From Empedobacter brevis_A (GTDB lineage: Bacteria > Bacteroidota > Bacteroidia > Flavobacteriales > Weeksellaceae), in assembly GCF_965118635.1 (NCBI RefSeq), contig NZ_CBCPHV010000008.1, positions 1 to 64,000 of the forward strand: a stretch of 64,000 nucleotides of DNA, written 5' to 3'. Position numbers and translations under genes: made by a program. This document shows, piece by piece, positions 1 to 8,577 of this stretch. The notes below the pieces were generated by a model. That model was not told the DNA's origin and searched no databases. It saw only the letters and a list, made by a program, of their open reading frames with translations. How positions within the stretch are numbered: position 1 is the stretch's first letter; every line of letters begins with the position of its first letter.

Positions 1-75
1 GTTATTTTATTTAAACATCTTTTAAATTCTATATAAGAAGAAATGGATATTTAGATTAGTGAAAATAGTAAGTCA

Positions 76-104
76 TAAAAAAAGCCCAACCTAAGTTGAG
101 CTTT
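76..104 (-). terminator. Rho-independent terminator of lysS
   Basis: A 9-bp stem (82-90 pairing with 95-103) with a 4-base loop is followed, reading the minus strand, by a run of seven T. It lies 26 bases past the lysS stop codon. Bases 1-75 show no gene or clear signal. Confidence 0.85.
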
Positions 105-129
105 TAAATATAGATGAAAGGGTATTAAT

Positions 130-1830
130 TTACTCGCCTAAATATGCCACTGTTTTGGCATCACCATTAACAGTAACTTTAGTCAAGTTATATTTTGCTA
201 AATTTTTCATTGATTTATCCCATTTTTTTCCGCTTAATGCAGCTTGAGATTTTAAATCATTCAAATCAATGTTTTCGTTTGCTTTTAAAATTTCAATAAT
301 TTGAGTTTCTTCTTCTGTCAATTCATAAGCTGGAGCAGCTTTTTCTGGACGCATTTGAGGGAAAAATAAAACTTCTTGTATTGATGGATTGTTTGTTAAG
401 AACATAATTAAACGGTCCATACCGATTCCTAAACCACCTGTAGGAGGCATTCCGTATTCTAATGCACGTAAGAAATCTTGATCGATAAACATTGCTTCGT
501 CATCACCTTTTTCAGATAATTTTAATTGTTCTTCGAAACGCTCACGTTGGTCGATTGGATCATTTAATTCTGAATAAGAGTTTGCGATTTCTTTTCCACA
601 AACCATTAATTCGAAACGTTCTGTTAAATCTGGATTATCACGGTGTTGTTTTGTCAATGGAGACATTTCTTTAGGATAATCTGTAATGAAAGTTGGTTGT
701 ATGTAGTTTCCTTCACATTTTTCACCAAAAATTTCATCAATTAATTTTCCTTTACCCATTGTATCATCCACTTCGATTCCCATTTCTTTTGCTGCTTCAA
801 ATAATTCAGCTTCAGATTTTCCTTCGATATCAAATCCTGTGAAATCAATAATCGCTTGGCGCATTGTAACACGTTTGTAAGGTGCTTTGAAATCAATTTT
901 ATGTTCACCGAAAGTAGCTTCAGAAGTTCCGTTTACAGCGATTGCACAATGCTCTAATAATTGCTCTGTGAAATCCATCATCCAGTTGTAATCTTTGTAA
1001 GCAACATAAATTTCCATTGCTGTAAATTCAGGATTGTGCGTACGATCCATTCCTTCGTTACGGAAGTTTTTAGAAAATTCATAAACTCCTTCAAAACCAC
1101 CAACGATTAATCTTTTTAAGTATAATTCGTTTGCGATTCTTAAATATAATGGAATATCTAATGCATTGTGATGTGTAATAAATGGGCGTGCTGCTGCTCC
1201 TCCAGGAATAGATTGTAAGACTGGAGTTTCAACTTCCATATAACCACGATCGTTAAAGAAATTACGCATTGCGTTGAATAAACGTGTACGTTTTAAGAAA
1301 ATTTCTTTCACATGTGGATTTACAACCATATCTACATAACGCATACGATAACGTAATTCAGGATCTGTAAATGCATCGAATACGTTTCCTTCGTCGTCAG
1401 TTTTTACAATTGGTAATGGACGTAAAGTTTTTGATAATAAAGTTAATTTTGTTACATGAACAGAAATTTCACCAACTTTAGTTTTGAATTCATATCCTTC
1501 AATTCCAATAAAATCTCCGATATCCATCAATTTTTTGAAAATTGTATTGTATTCAATTCCTTCTTCAGAAGATGAAATATCATCTCTAGAAACATAAAGT
1601 TGTATACGACCTTCGCTATCTTGTAATTCTGCGAAAGATGCTTTTCCCATTACTCGAACACTCATCAATCGTCCGGCAAGCTTGACAACCTTTCCTTCTT
1701 CGTATTTATCCTTTATTTCTTTTGAATTAGAAGTTATCACGAATTCTTCGGCAGGGTAAGGCTCAACGCCTAAGTCTCTTAATTGTTGTAGTTTTTCTCT
1801 ACGAATAATTTCTTGTTCAGACAATTGCAT
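130..1830 (-). CDS. lysS: Lysyl-tRNA synthetase, class II
   Basis: This enzyme charges tRNA-Lys with lysine using ATP in the cytoplasm. An N-terminal OB-fold anticodon-binding domain (about residues 50-140) precedes a class II catalytic core. Motif 2 is visible as 'FRNEGMDRTHNPEF' and motif 3 as 'GGLGIGMDRLIMFL'. At 566 residues it is some 60-70 longer than the usual bacterial enzyme; the excess is a C-terminal extension after 'FFPQMRP', which I recall as usual in flavobacterial LysRS. The ATG at 1830 is used; a TAATTTTG -7 box lies on the minus strand at 1859-1866. It is monocistronic, with a terminator just downstream. Identity is very secure. Confidence 0.98.
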   Translation of the reverse strand: MQLSEQEIIRREKLQQLRDLGVEPYPAEEFVITSNSKEIKDKYEEGKVVKLAGRLMSVRVMGKASFAELQDSEGRIQLYVSRDDISSSEEGIEYNTIFKKLMDIGDFIGIEGYEFKTKVGEISVHVTKLTLLSKTLRPLPIVKTDDEGNVFDAFTDPELRYRMRYVDMVVNPHVKEIFLKRTRLFNAMRNFFNDRGYMEVETPVLQSIPGGAAARPFITHHNALDIPLYLRIANELYLKRLIVGGFEGVYEFSKNFRNEGMDRTHNPEFTAMEIYVAYKDYNWMMDFTEQLLEHCAIAVNGTSEATFGEHKIDFKAPYKRVTMRQAIIDFTGFDIEGKSEAELFEAAKEMGIEVDDTMGKGKLIDEIFGEKCEGNYIQPTFITDYPKEMSPLTKQHRDNPDLTERFELMVCGKEIANSYSELNDPIDQRERFEEQLKLSEKGDDEAMFIDQDFLRALEYGMPPTGGLGIGMDRLIMFLTNNPSIQEVLFFPQMRPEKAAPAYELTEEETQIIEILKANENIDLNDLKSQAALSGKKWDKSMKNLAKYNLTKVTVNGDAKTVAYLGE

Positions 1831-1858
1831 AGTGAATATAATTTATATAAAATGAAAG

Positions 1859-1866
1859 CAAAATTA
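1859..1866 (-). promoter_or_regulatory. Candidate -7 box for lysS
   Basis: On the minus strand this reads TAATTTTG, matching the Bacteroidota -7 consensus TAnnTTTG, 28 bases before the lysS ATG. No TTG is seen at the expected -33 distance, so support is partial. Confidence 0.45.
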
Positions 1867-1937
1867 TGAAAAATAATCTTGAATCACGAAGTTTTTATGA
1901 TTTAATAATGTAAGAAATATCAGTATTGAAGCGAGTT

Positions 1938-2918
1938 TTAGTCGATCAATTCAAATCGTCGCTCTAATGTATAATCTGTATCTTGAAATTTAACCTTTTT
2001 GGTTTCGATACTATACGAAATCCACCCGTTATCTTTTATACGAGAAGTTGTTTTTACGTAATATTTGATATCGTCTTTCAATCTATTTTCAGATGGTGAT
2101 TCTGTTCCTAATTTTGTAGCTAGATCTTTCAAATAGTTGTACCAAGAATTGGCTAACCATTCGTTATTTGCTTCTTGAAAGCTCGACATTATGTAATTTG
2201 TCTGCGAAGCGCCGATTTCGTTTAATTTTAATTCGGTCGTTGCTGGAGTAGGAGAAGTGCTGAATAAATTATCCATGTAAGATTGATAGACAAATGGTAC
2301 ACTTTCTAATGTAAAATTACTTTTTCCATAAAAATGATGGAATTGACGAATATCTTTATCGAATAATTTTACAATATTTTCTTCCGTTGAATATTGTTGA
2401 ACGTTCTTTTTGATTAATGCGATTGCAGTCGGATTATCTAGATATTTATTTTCTAAATCTTCTGAAGATAAAACCAATTGTTTAATGGTCTTATCTAAAT
2501 TTGTATAACCCAAAAATCGTCCGTCTTGATCTATTTTAAAAGAAATTGATACATTATTAATTAATGAAACAGGATTATTTAGAAATGATTTAGAATTGAA
2601 TTGAACATTTCTAAAACTCCATTTTACAATCGTTTCATTTTGATAAATATTTTCAACATCAATAATAACGTTATAAGTATATTCTTCCTGATGCGAAATC
2701 GTATCATCTTCCAATTTTACTTCGCTTGTCTTTACAATATATTTCTTCTCATCACCAACATTCCAATAAGTTTTTGGAAAAATAGTGGCTTTCTGTGGTG
2801 AATTAAAAATAGTATCATTTTTAATTATTGGAGAAATACTATCTTGAACAGGTTGCTGAGCGAAGATTTTTATCGAAAAAAATAGGAAAAGGAAATAATA
2901 TGTAAATTTAAATTTCAT
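1938..2918 (-). CDS. Secreted protein of unknown function (paralogue A)
   Basis: I do not recognise a named family. Residues 1-20 form a signal peptide (basic start, long hydrophobic core, 'IFAQQ' cleavage region) with no lipobox cysteine, so the product is probably periplasmic. The mature part of about 305 residues is mixed alpha/beta-looking with no transmembrane segment and no obvious catalytic motif. The next gene (2996-3934) encodes a protein of similar length, layout and, faintly, sequence: a central phenylalanine/tyrosine-rich stretch about 190 residues in and a charged beta-rich end. They lie head to tail 77 bases apart and are probably old tandem duplicates. A T9SS or lipoprotein sorting signal is not visible. 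Confidence 0.8.
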   Translation of the reverse strand: MKFKFTYYFLFLFFSIKIFAQQPVQDSISPIIKNDTIFNSPQKATIFPKTYWNVGDEKKYIVKTSEVKLEDDTISHQEEYTYNVIIDVENIYQNETIVKWSFRNVQFNSKSFLNNPVSLINNVSISFKIDQDGRFLGYTNLDKTIKQLVLSSEDLENKYLDNPTAIALIKKNVQQYSTEENIVKLFDKDIRQFHHFYGKSNFTLESVPFVYQSYMDNLFSTSPTPATTELKLNEIGASQTNYIMSSFQEANNEWLANSWYNYLKDLATKLGTESPSENRLKDDIKYYVKTTSRIKDNGWISYSIETKKVKFQDTDYTLERRFELID

Positions 2919-2995
2919 TCTAATGCGATCAATCTAAGCCAAAAATAAACCAAATTATTCTAAAAGAGGCTTTAAATTCCTAAAAAAATAAAGGT

Positions 2996-3934
2996 TTAAT
3001 CATTTAATAATTTAATACTTAAATGATTAACAGTTTTTTTCGCTCCAATATTTAAACTAAACATATATTCTGATCTCAGTAAGATAGAATTCAGATCATA
3101 TGTATTTTCATATTTTACTTTTAATTCTACTGTTTCTGAATATTTTTTAATTTCCTTTTTTACTTGTTCCTGCGACAAATTCAGCTTTGCATCATTCAGC
3201 ATATAATAAGCCATTTCTTCCCACAATTTCTCAAAATCGTCTTTGCTCAAATTTTGATCAGAAGCAATTGTATAGGTTCCTTTTTCTTTGTCAATATTTT
3301 TTAAATAAGTATTTGTTGTAGAAGAAATAGGAAATCCAAAAATGTTTTCTTGAACAGATTTTCCTTGGTAATTTTCTCCTAATCGGAAATATTGCCCATT
3401 GAAATAATTGAAAACATGTATTTCTTGCTCAAAAACATATGGAACATAAGTTTTTGATTTTACCATTTCTTCTATATAAGCAATATTAGCTTTATATTCC
3501 TCAGATTTTTTACGTTGTTTCGCAAGTTTATCTGTTATTTGAAGTAATTTTTCTTCAACTTGAGGAATATTCAATAATTCTAAAAATTCGCCAGAAGTGT
3601 TTGTAGTAAATTCATATTCTATTCCTTCCGAATTATTGATGAAATCGCGGTAAAATTCATCAGGATCATTCGATTGATTTTTACCATTTATAAAAGTATA
3701 CTTATTTGCAAAACTATTCTTATCAACCAATTCCATTGATTTATTGGATTGATTGATAACTTTAGAAATTGTATCGTTTACAGAAATCGAAAAGTTACGA
3801 TCTGTAAATGAATAATTATATATTTTATTTAATTCTAAATTTGGTTTTACCTGAACAGATTTCTCTTCAAAATTTACCTGCGCAAAAAGAGCAGGAGAAC
3901 ATAGTAAAATCAAGGCAAATAGGCTTGTTTTCAT
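2996..3934 (-). CDS. Secreted protein of unknown function (paralogue B)
   Basis: This is the upstream member of a pair of secreted unknowns. The signal peptide is residues 1-19 ('MKTSLFALILLCSPALFAQ'), giving a periplasmic protein of about 293 residues. A cysteine lies inside the hydrophobic core but not in a good lipobox position. The middle contains a lysine/glutamate-rich helical stretch (about residues 128-155) followed by aromatic-rich beta strands resembling the neighbour at 1938-2918. No domain is recognised. It is followed by its relative at 77 bases and preceded by rmuC at 31 bases, all on the minus strand, so cotranscription with rmuC is possible. Confidence 0.8.
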   Translation of the reverse strand: MKTSLFALILLCSPALFAQVNFEEKSVQVKPNLELNKIYNYSFTDRNFSISVNDTISKVINQSNKSMELVDKNSFANKYTFINGKNQSNDPDEFYRDFINNSEGIEYEFTTNTSGEFLELLNIPQVEEKLLQITDKLAKQRKKSEEYKANIAYIEEMVKSKTYVPYVFEQEIHVFNYFNGQYFRLGENYQGKSVQENIFGFPISSTTNTYLKNIDKEKGTYTIASDQNLSKDDFEKLWEEMAYYMLNDAKLNLSQEQVKKEIKKYSETVELKVKYENTYDLNSILLRSEYMFSLNIGAKKTVNHLSIKLLND

Positions 3935-3965
3935 TCTCGTTAATAGTTGTACAAATATAGAATGA

Positions 3966-5342
3966 TTATTGAATATCTACGTTATTTATTGAACGAATCA
4001 TTGTATCAACTGGCTTGGTTTCCGAAATTTCTTTTTCCATCAATGTTCCACCAATTTCTTTTAGTTTTTTTACCTGAGGAATAAATCGGTTTTCCAGCGA
4101 ACCTACAGCTTTATTGTAGCTTTGTGTTGCTTGGTTAAGATTGTGTCCAACAGTTGCTAAGTGTTGGATAAGAACATTCACACGATTGTATAATTCTATT
4201 CCAGCATCACGCATTTGATAAATATTTTCAGCAACGTTTAATTGTTGCCAACTAAAAGCAATTGTACGAAGCATCGTAATTAAAGTCGTTGGTGTTGCAA
4301 TAATTATTCTATTGTTTAATGCATCTTCTATCAAAGTTCGCTCCAATTCTAACGCAGCACCAAAAGAACTTTCAATTTGTAGATACATTACGACATAGTC
4401 GGGCGCTTCTGTATACTGATTCCAATATGCTTTTGAGCTTAGATTCTTTAAATGTTCGCGAACAGCTTTTGCGTGCATTTGTAAATGTTGTTTTCTCAAA
4501 TTTTCATCTTCCGTTTCGAAAGCAAGCATATATTGGTTCAATGGAACTTTAGAATCAACAATAACTTTCCTATTTCCAGGAAGATTTACAATTAAATCTG
4601 GACGAAGCAAACCATTTTCTGATTGAACAGAAGTTTGTTCTTCAAAATCACAGAAAGAAGACATTCCAGCAAATTCTACAACTCGGCGCAAACCTATTTC
4701 TCCATATTTTCCTCTTGTATGCGAAGTTTTAAGAGCCGAAACCAATGTATTTGTTTCTTTTTGCAATTTATCGGTTGTGCCGCGCATCGAATCTAAGAAA
4801 ACTTTGATTTCTGAATAAGCTCCTTCGCGTGCTTTTTCTATTTCAGAAATTTTTCCATCAAACTTATTCAAACTTTCATTCAATGGTTTGATTAATGAAT
4901 CGATTGCTTGTTGGCGCTTTTCTAAATCATTCTTAGAATCGGAAAAATGTTTATCTAATGTTGTTTTTGCTAAATCAAGAAATTGTTCGTTATTATTTCT
5001 AAAAACTTGTGCAGAAAGCGCTTCAAATTGTTCTTTCAAACGTTCGTTTGTTTCGAGCATAAATGATTTTTGTTCTTCAACTGCTTTTATTGCTTCTTGA
5101 TGACGAACAGTTAATTCTGTATTTTTTTCGCGTTCTTTTTGCCATTGATCCAAATTGAAATTGGCATCATCTTTTATTTCTAAAAGTTCATTTTTAAGTG
5201 AATCATATTGTTTTTGAAGTTCTTGGTATTTTATTTCATTTCCGATAATTGCTGAATTTGCTTTCGATTTTGAATATAAAAAACTGATAAGAGCTCCGAT
5301 AATAAAAAAAAGGATTGCTGTCAGAATAATTGCGCTGTTCAT
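3966..5342 (-). CDS. rmuC: DNA recombination protein RmuC
   Basis: RmuC proteins are membrane-anchored, coiled-coil proteins with a restriction-endonuclease-like fold, thought to limit recombination at inverted repeats. The product has one N-terminal transmembrane segment (residues about 4-23), a long coiled coil (about 30-190) and the conserved RmuC core, with 'GKYGEIGLRRVVEFAGM', 'RPDLIVNLPGNRKVIVDSK' and 'VVMYLQIESSFGAAL' visible. The ORF can be opened at a TTG at 5369, but the ATG at 5342 gives the expected short cytoplasmic start followed directly by the membrane helix, so I use 5342 (458 residues). Identity is secure; the biochemical role of the family is less settled. Confidence 0.93.
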   Translation of the reverse strand: MNSAIILTAILFFIIGALISFLYSKSKANSAIIGNEIKYQELQKQYDSLKNELLEIKDDANFNLDQWQKEREKNTELTVRHQEAIKAVEEQKSFMLETNERLKEQFEALSAQVFRNNNEQFLDLAKTTLDKHFSDSKNDLEKRQQAIDSLIKPLNESLNKFDGKISEIEKAREGAYSEIKVFLDSMRGTTDKLQKETNTLVSALKTSHTRGKYGEIGLRRVVEFAGMSSFCDFEEQTSVQSENGLLRPDLIVNLPGNRKVIVDSKVPLNQYMLAFETEDENLRKQHLQMHAKAVREHLKNLSSKAYWNQYTEAPDYVVMYLQIESSFGAALELERTLIEDALNNRIIIATPTTLITMLRTIAFSWQQLNVAENIYQMRDAGIELYNRVNVLIQHLATVGHNLNQATQSYNKAVGSLENRFIPQVKKLKEIGGTLMEKEISETKPVDTMIRSINNVDIQ

Positions 5343-5396
5343 AATCTTAAAATTTAAACAAAGGAACAATTTTATACGACATAAAGTGTCGTTTGA

Positions 5397-5861
5397 TTAA
5401 TGAAATTTATGTTTAAATTCTTTAATATTTTTGTTGTTAAGAATTTCTAATAGTTTGTTATATGTTTCTTGATCTATTTCTTTATTAGAAAAAATAACGT
5501 TAAATAGTGAATTGTCTTTTTTCTCGATGAATAATAAATGTTTGTATTGAACAAAATTTCTTAATTCATCATACTTATGTAAAAAATTGTCAATTTTTAT
5601 TCCATTTTCTTCGAATATTATATCGAATTCTTTTTTGAATTCTTCTTCCGGAATTGAATTAACATGCTTTTTAAAATTAGAAATTAATTTATTTTTTATA
5701 TAATAGTAATATACATTTAGTACGATAATTAATAATAAGAAAACAATGCAAAATTCGGCTAAAACGACAGATTTTAAAATTAAAGCTAAAATAAATGATA
5801 TTAAAGCGAGAAAGATTGTCAAGTTTACAGCGAATGAATTTTTACTTTTTTTAATTTTCAT
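5397..5861 (-). CDS. YcxB-like membrane protein
   Basis: This is a 154-residue protein with two adjacent transmembrane segments (about residues 11-28 and 32-53) followed by a small soluble domain. The soluble part, with 'FEENGIKIDNFLHKYDELRN' leading into beta strands, has the pattern of the YcxB-like C-terminal domain. The function of that family is unknown. The frame is open up to 5933 but the ATG at 5861 fits better, because the upstream part is an atypical lysine/tyrosine-rich stretch before the first helix. It lies between cvpA and rmuC on the same strand. Family assignment is by eye and moderately sure. Confidence 0.7.
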   Translation of the reverse strand: MKIKKSKNSFAVNLTIFLALISFILALILKSVVLAEFCIVFLLLIIVLNVYYYYIKNKLISNFKKHVNSIPEEEFKKEFDIIFEENGIKIDNFLHKYDELRNFVQYKHLLFIEKKDNSLFNVIFSNKEIDQETYNKLLEILNNKNIKEFKHKFH

Positions 5862-5945
5862 TAATAATTCGACATATATTATATATGCATTAATATAGTT
5901 TTTTTTATTAGGAATACAATGTTGTTTCAGCATAAATAAAAGTAT

Positions 5946-5979
5946 AAAAAAAAGGATTTACTTTTAATAAATCCTTTTT
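5946..5979 (-). terminator. Terminator of the cysteine desulfurase-cvpA unit
   Basis: A 12-bp stem (5949-5960 with 5968-5979), 7-base loop, then eight T on the minus strand. It starts four bases past the cvpA stop codon. Confidence 0.85.
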
Positions 5980-5982
5980 ATA

Positions 5983-6504
5983 TTATTTGATAGAATCTTG
6001 AGATTCATTTCTTAAGTTATCTTTTGTTTCAAAGATTGAGTTCTTGATAATTTGAGAACTTTCATTTAAAATTGGTAAAATCTGGCTTTTTTCTTTTGTT
6101 TCTTTAAAACCTAATTCTAAAATTGGATCGATATAATATAAAATACTTGAGGTTAAAAGTAAAGATATTATGAATCCTAAAGCTGCTCCTCCAAATCGAT
6201 TGATGATTCCTAAACCAACAGCTTCTACTGTTTTTTGTGTAATGCTTGATGCTAATTTTATAGTAAAATACGCAATTGCAAATGTGATAACCAATGCGAC
6301 TAAAGAAGTTAGGCTATCTGCTACAATGTTGTAAGAATCGACATATACTTCGATAATTTGATAGAATTTGAAACTTAGCCAAATTGCTACAAAAAAACCG
6401 ACTAAACCAATTAATTGAGAAATAAAACCTTTGAAAAATCCATTGATGAAACCAAAAGCTAATGCAATTAAAATCAGAATATCAAGTTGATTGAAATCTG
6501 TCAT
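5983..6504 (-). CDS. cvpA: CvpA family membrane protein
   Basis: The 173-residue protein has four hydrophobic segments (about residues 8-25, 28-46, 62-82 and 103-125), the layout of the CvpA/colicin V production family of inner-membrane proteins. The start 'NQLDILILIALAFGFINGFF' with its glycine-rich first helix is typical of the family. In other bacteria CvpA affects envelope integrity and purine-linked phenotypes, but the molecular job is not settled. Its ATG overlaps the stop of the upstream cysteine desulfurase gene by one base (TAATG), so the two are very likely translationally coupled. A terminator follows directly. Confidence 0.88.
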   Translation of the reverse strand: MTDFNQLDILILIALAFGFINGFFKGFISQLIGLVGFFVAIWLSFKFYQIIEVYVDSYNIVADSLTSLVALVITFAIAYFTIKLASSITQKTVEAVGLGIINRFGGAALGFIISLLLTSSILYYIDPILELGFKETKEKSQILPILNESSQIIKNSIFETKDNLRNESQDSIK

Positions 6505-7664
6505 TAAGCGTTTTGTAATTGATGTTTCTCTGCAATTTTTTTCAATGTATTAACTAAGATATTAATATCATCTTTTGTTGTTTCGTATGAAAAGGAAACA
6601 CGCAAAGGCGTCATTTGATTGATTTCTTCTTCTGTGTACAATGTTTGCATAACCAATGATACTTTTGCAGCTCCAGAACTACAAGCACTTCCTTGAGAAA
6701 CAGCAATTCCTGCTAATTCTAATTCGAATCCGATTAATGTATCGTGAAATGGCAATTTGATGCTTAATAAAGCATATAAACTTTGATCTAAATCTTCTGA
6801 TAATCCATTGAAAGAAACGCCTGGAATAGCTTCTTTTAATTGATCTATTGTATATTGTTTTATTTCTTTGATGTGATTTACATGAGCTTCTAACTCATCA
6901 ATTGCTAAATCAAAAGCTTTAGAAAGTCCTACAATTCCGTAAACATTTTCTGTACCAGAACGCATTCCTCTTTCTTGTCCGCCTCCAGCGATTAATGGTT
7001 TGATATGTGATGCTTTTTTAGCATATAAGAATCCAGCACCTTTTGGACCATGAATTTTATGAGCAGAGCATGAAGCGAAATCTATTCCCAAATCTTGAAA
7101 ATCTAAATCATAATGTCCAACAGTTTGTACCGTATCTGAATGAAATAATGCATTATTTTCTTGGCATAATTGAGAAATACGTTTAACATCTGTTATATTT
7201 CCAATTTCGTTGTTGGCATGCATTAAAGAAACTAAAGTCTTTCTCGATTGATCTTTTAATAATTCTTCTAATTGAGCATAATCAATATCGCCATTCTTTT
7301 CAATATTGATGCGGATTACTTCAACTTTTCCACGATTTTCTAAATCTTTAATACTTTCTTGTACACATTTATGCTCCATATCCGAAGTGATGATACGAGT
7401 AATATCTAAATCGTTTACACAAGATCGTATAATTGTATTATTAGATTCTGTTCCGCAAGAAGTAAAATAAATTTCGGCAGGAGAAACATTTAAACGCTGA
7501 GCAATATTCTTTCGAGCTAATTCTATAAGTGCTTTTGCTTCTCTACCAAAAATGTGGGTAGAAGATGGGTTTCCGAAAACCGTTTTCATCACATTTGTCA
7601 TTTCGTCAACGACTTCTGGACGAATAGCTGTAGTAGCTGCATTGTCTAAATATACTCTTTGCAT
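6504..7664 (-). CDS. Cysteine desulfurase, NifS/IscS type (class I)
   Basis: This PLP enzyme takes sulfur from L-cysteine as a persulfide for Fe-S clusters or thiolated tRNA. The N-terminus 'VYLDNAATT' is typical. The PLP lysine is in 'SAHKIHGPKG' (K203) and the catalytic cysteine in 'SQGSACSSG' (C328). The length of 386 fits the class I IscS/NifS group. No IscU or other isc gene is adjacent; cvpA follows with a one-base overlap. The suf operon in this window (42.6-48.9 kb) has its own class II SufS, so this copy more likely feeds tRNA thiolation or another pathway; that division of labour is inferred. A TAAATTTG -7 box lies upstream at 7711-7718. Confidence 0.93.
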   Translation of the reverse strand: MQRVYLDNAATTAIRPEVVDEMTNVMKTVFGNPSSTHIFGREAKALIELARKNIAQRLNVSPAEIYFTSCGTESNNTIIRSCVNDLDITRIITSDMEHKCVQESIKDLENRGKVEVIRINIEKNGDIDYAQLEELLKDQSRKTLVSLMHANNEIGNITDVKRISQLCQENNALFHSDTVQTVGHYDLDFQDLGIDFASCSAHKIHGPKGAGFLYAKKASHIKPLIAGGGQERGMRSGTENVYGIVGLSKAFDLAIDELEAHVNHIKEIKQYTIDQLKEAIPGVSFNGLSEDLDQSLYALLSIKLPFHDTLIGFELELAGIAVSQGSACSSGAAKVSLVMQTLYTEEEINQMTPLRVSFSYETTKDDINILVNTLKKIAEKHQLQNA

Positions 7665-7710
7665 TATCGATTATTTACTGTATTGTTGTTTACTTTGAGG
7701 TTTTGATCAA

Positions 7711-7718
7711 CAAATTTA
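7711..7718 (-). promoter_or_regulatory. Candidate -7 box for cysteine desulfurase-cvpA
   Basis: The minus strand reads TAAATTTG (TAnnTTTG consensus), 46 bases before the ATG at 7664. No convincing -33 element is seen. Confidence 0.4.
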
Positions 7719-7749
7719 AGTAAAATGTAAGTATTGAAAAAGTAAAATG

Positions 7750-8559
7750 TTATTTAAAACGCATCAAGTCTGATGATAAAAATCTCCATTCAGGAGTAAG
7801 TAGTGTGCCTTCTTTTGAAACATACCAAGGCGAAATTAAATCATTGCTTGGATTGGTAAGAATATGAATGTCTTGACTTGGATAATAACTTTGAGCTAAT
7901 AAGAATATTTTATTTCCTTTTTTGTCTTTTGCTAAATCCATAACCATTACAGCATGGTTTTTTATATTTCCTTTCTGAAAAAATAAATCGCCAATCTGAA
8001 TATCTTTGATAGAAATAGGTTTCAATAATTCTGAAATTGTGTTAGAACTTGTATTTTCTAAGTAATATTCTAAATATTCCATGTATTTAGAATATGAATA
8101 ATCTCCTTTCACATAATCAGTAAAAGGAATTGGCTTTGTCGAAACTTTAGCCATTTTATTCATCTCATTATATTTTTTTTCTTGATAAAAATATTCTAAA
8201 CGCAAACCAATCATTGCTTTTGCATGAAATTGAACATTTTTTTTTGGTTGTTCAAAATCCAAAACTCCAACATAAATATTCGGATTTGGTTTTTTTTGAC
8301 CGTTGTATGAATAAACAGGCGTATTACTATTTTTAAGTGGAATATTGTTTAACCATTTTCCAAATTTTGTATAGTTTTGATCTCGATCAAAATTTTGTGG
8401 AGTTTCAAATCGTTTAAAAATCTTTAATTCACGCGGATGAATAAGACTATGTTCTCCATTTTCTATTAATTCATTATTCGTAGAAGATTTTAGAATATGA
8501 GTATTACAAGATGTAAATAGATAAAATAATATTAAAAATATAGAACTAAAAAATTTCAT
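7750..8559 (-). CDS. DUF4846 domain lipoprotein
   Basis: A lipoprotein signal peptide is visible: 'MKFFSSIFLILFYLFTSC' with the lipobox cysteine at residue 18. The mature protein matches the DUF4846 pattern along its length: an early 'WLNNIPLK', a central 'MIGLRLEYFY', then 'IQIGDLFFQKG', 'HAVMVMDLA', 'FLLAQSYYPSQDIHIL', and near the end 'SPWY' and 'TPEWRF'. The conserved His, Asp and Gln in the later blocks make an enzyme plausible, but no function is established to my knowledge. It follows uvrB by 18 bases on the same strand and may be cotranscribed with it. The family call is confident; the function is unknown. Confidence 0.85.
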   Translation of the reverse strand: MKFFSSIFLILFYLFTSCNTHILKSSTNNELIENGEHSLIHPRELKIFKRFETPQNFDRDQNYTKFGKWLNNIPLKNSNTPVYSYNGQKKPNPNIYVGVLDFEQPKKNVQFHAKAMIGLRLEYFYQEKKYNEMNKMAKVSTKPIPFTDYVKGDYSYSKYMEYLEYYLENTSSNTISELLKPISIKDIQIGDLFFQKGNIKNHAVMVMDLAKDKKGNKIFLLAQSYYPSQDIHILTNPSNDLISPWYVSKEGTLLTPEWRFLSSDLMRFK

Positions 8560-8577
8560 TGAAACGGTAAAAATGTA

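Noticed and set aside
5376..5392. Terminator between rmuC and the YcxB-like gene
   Set aside because: The stem is only 6 bp and has no T-run on either strand.
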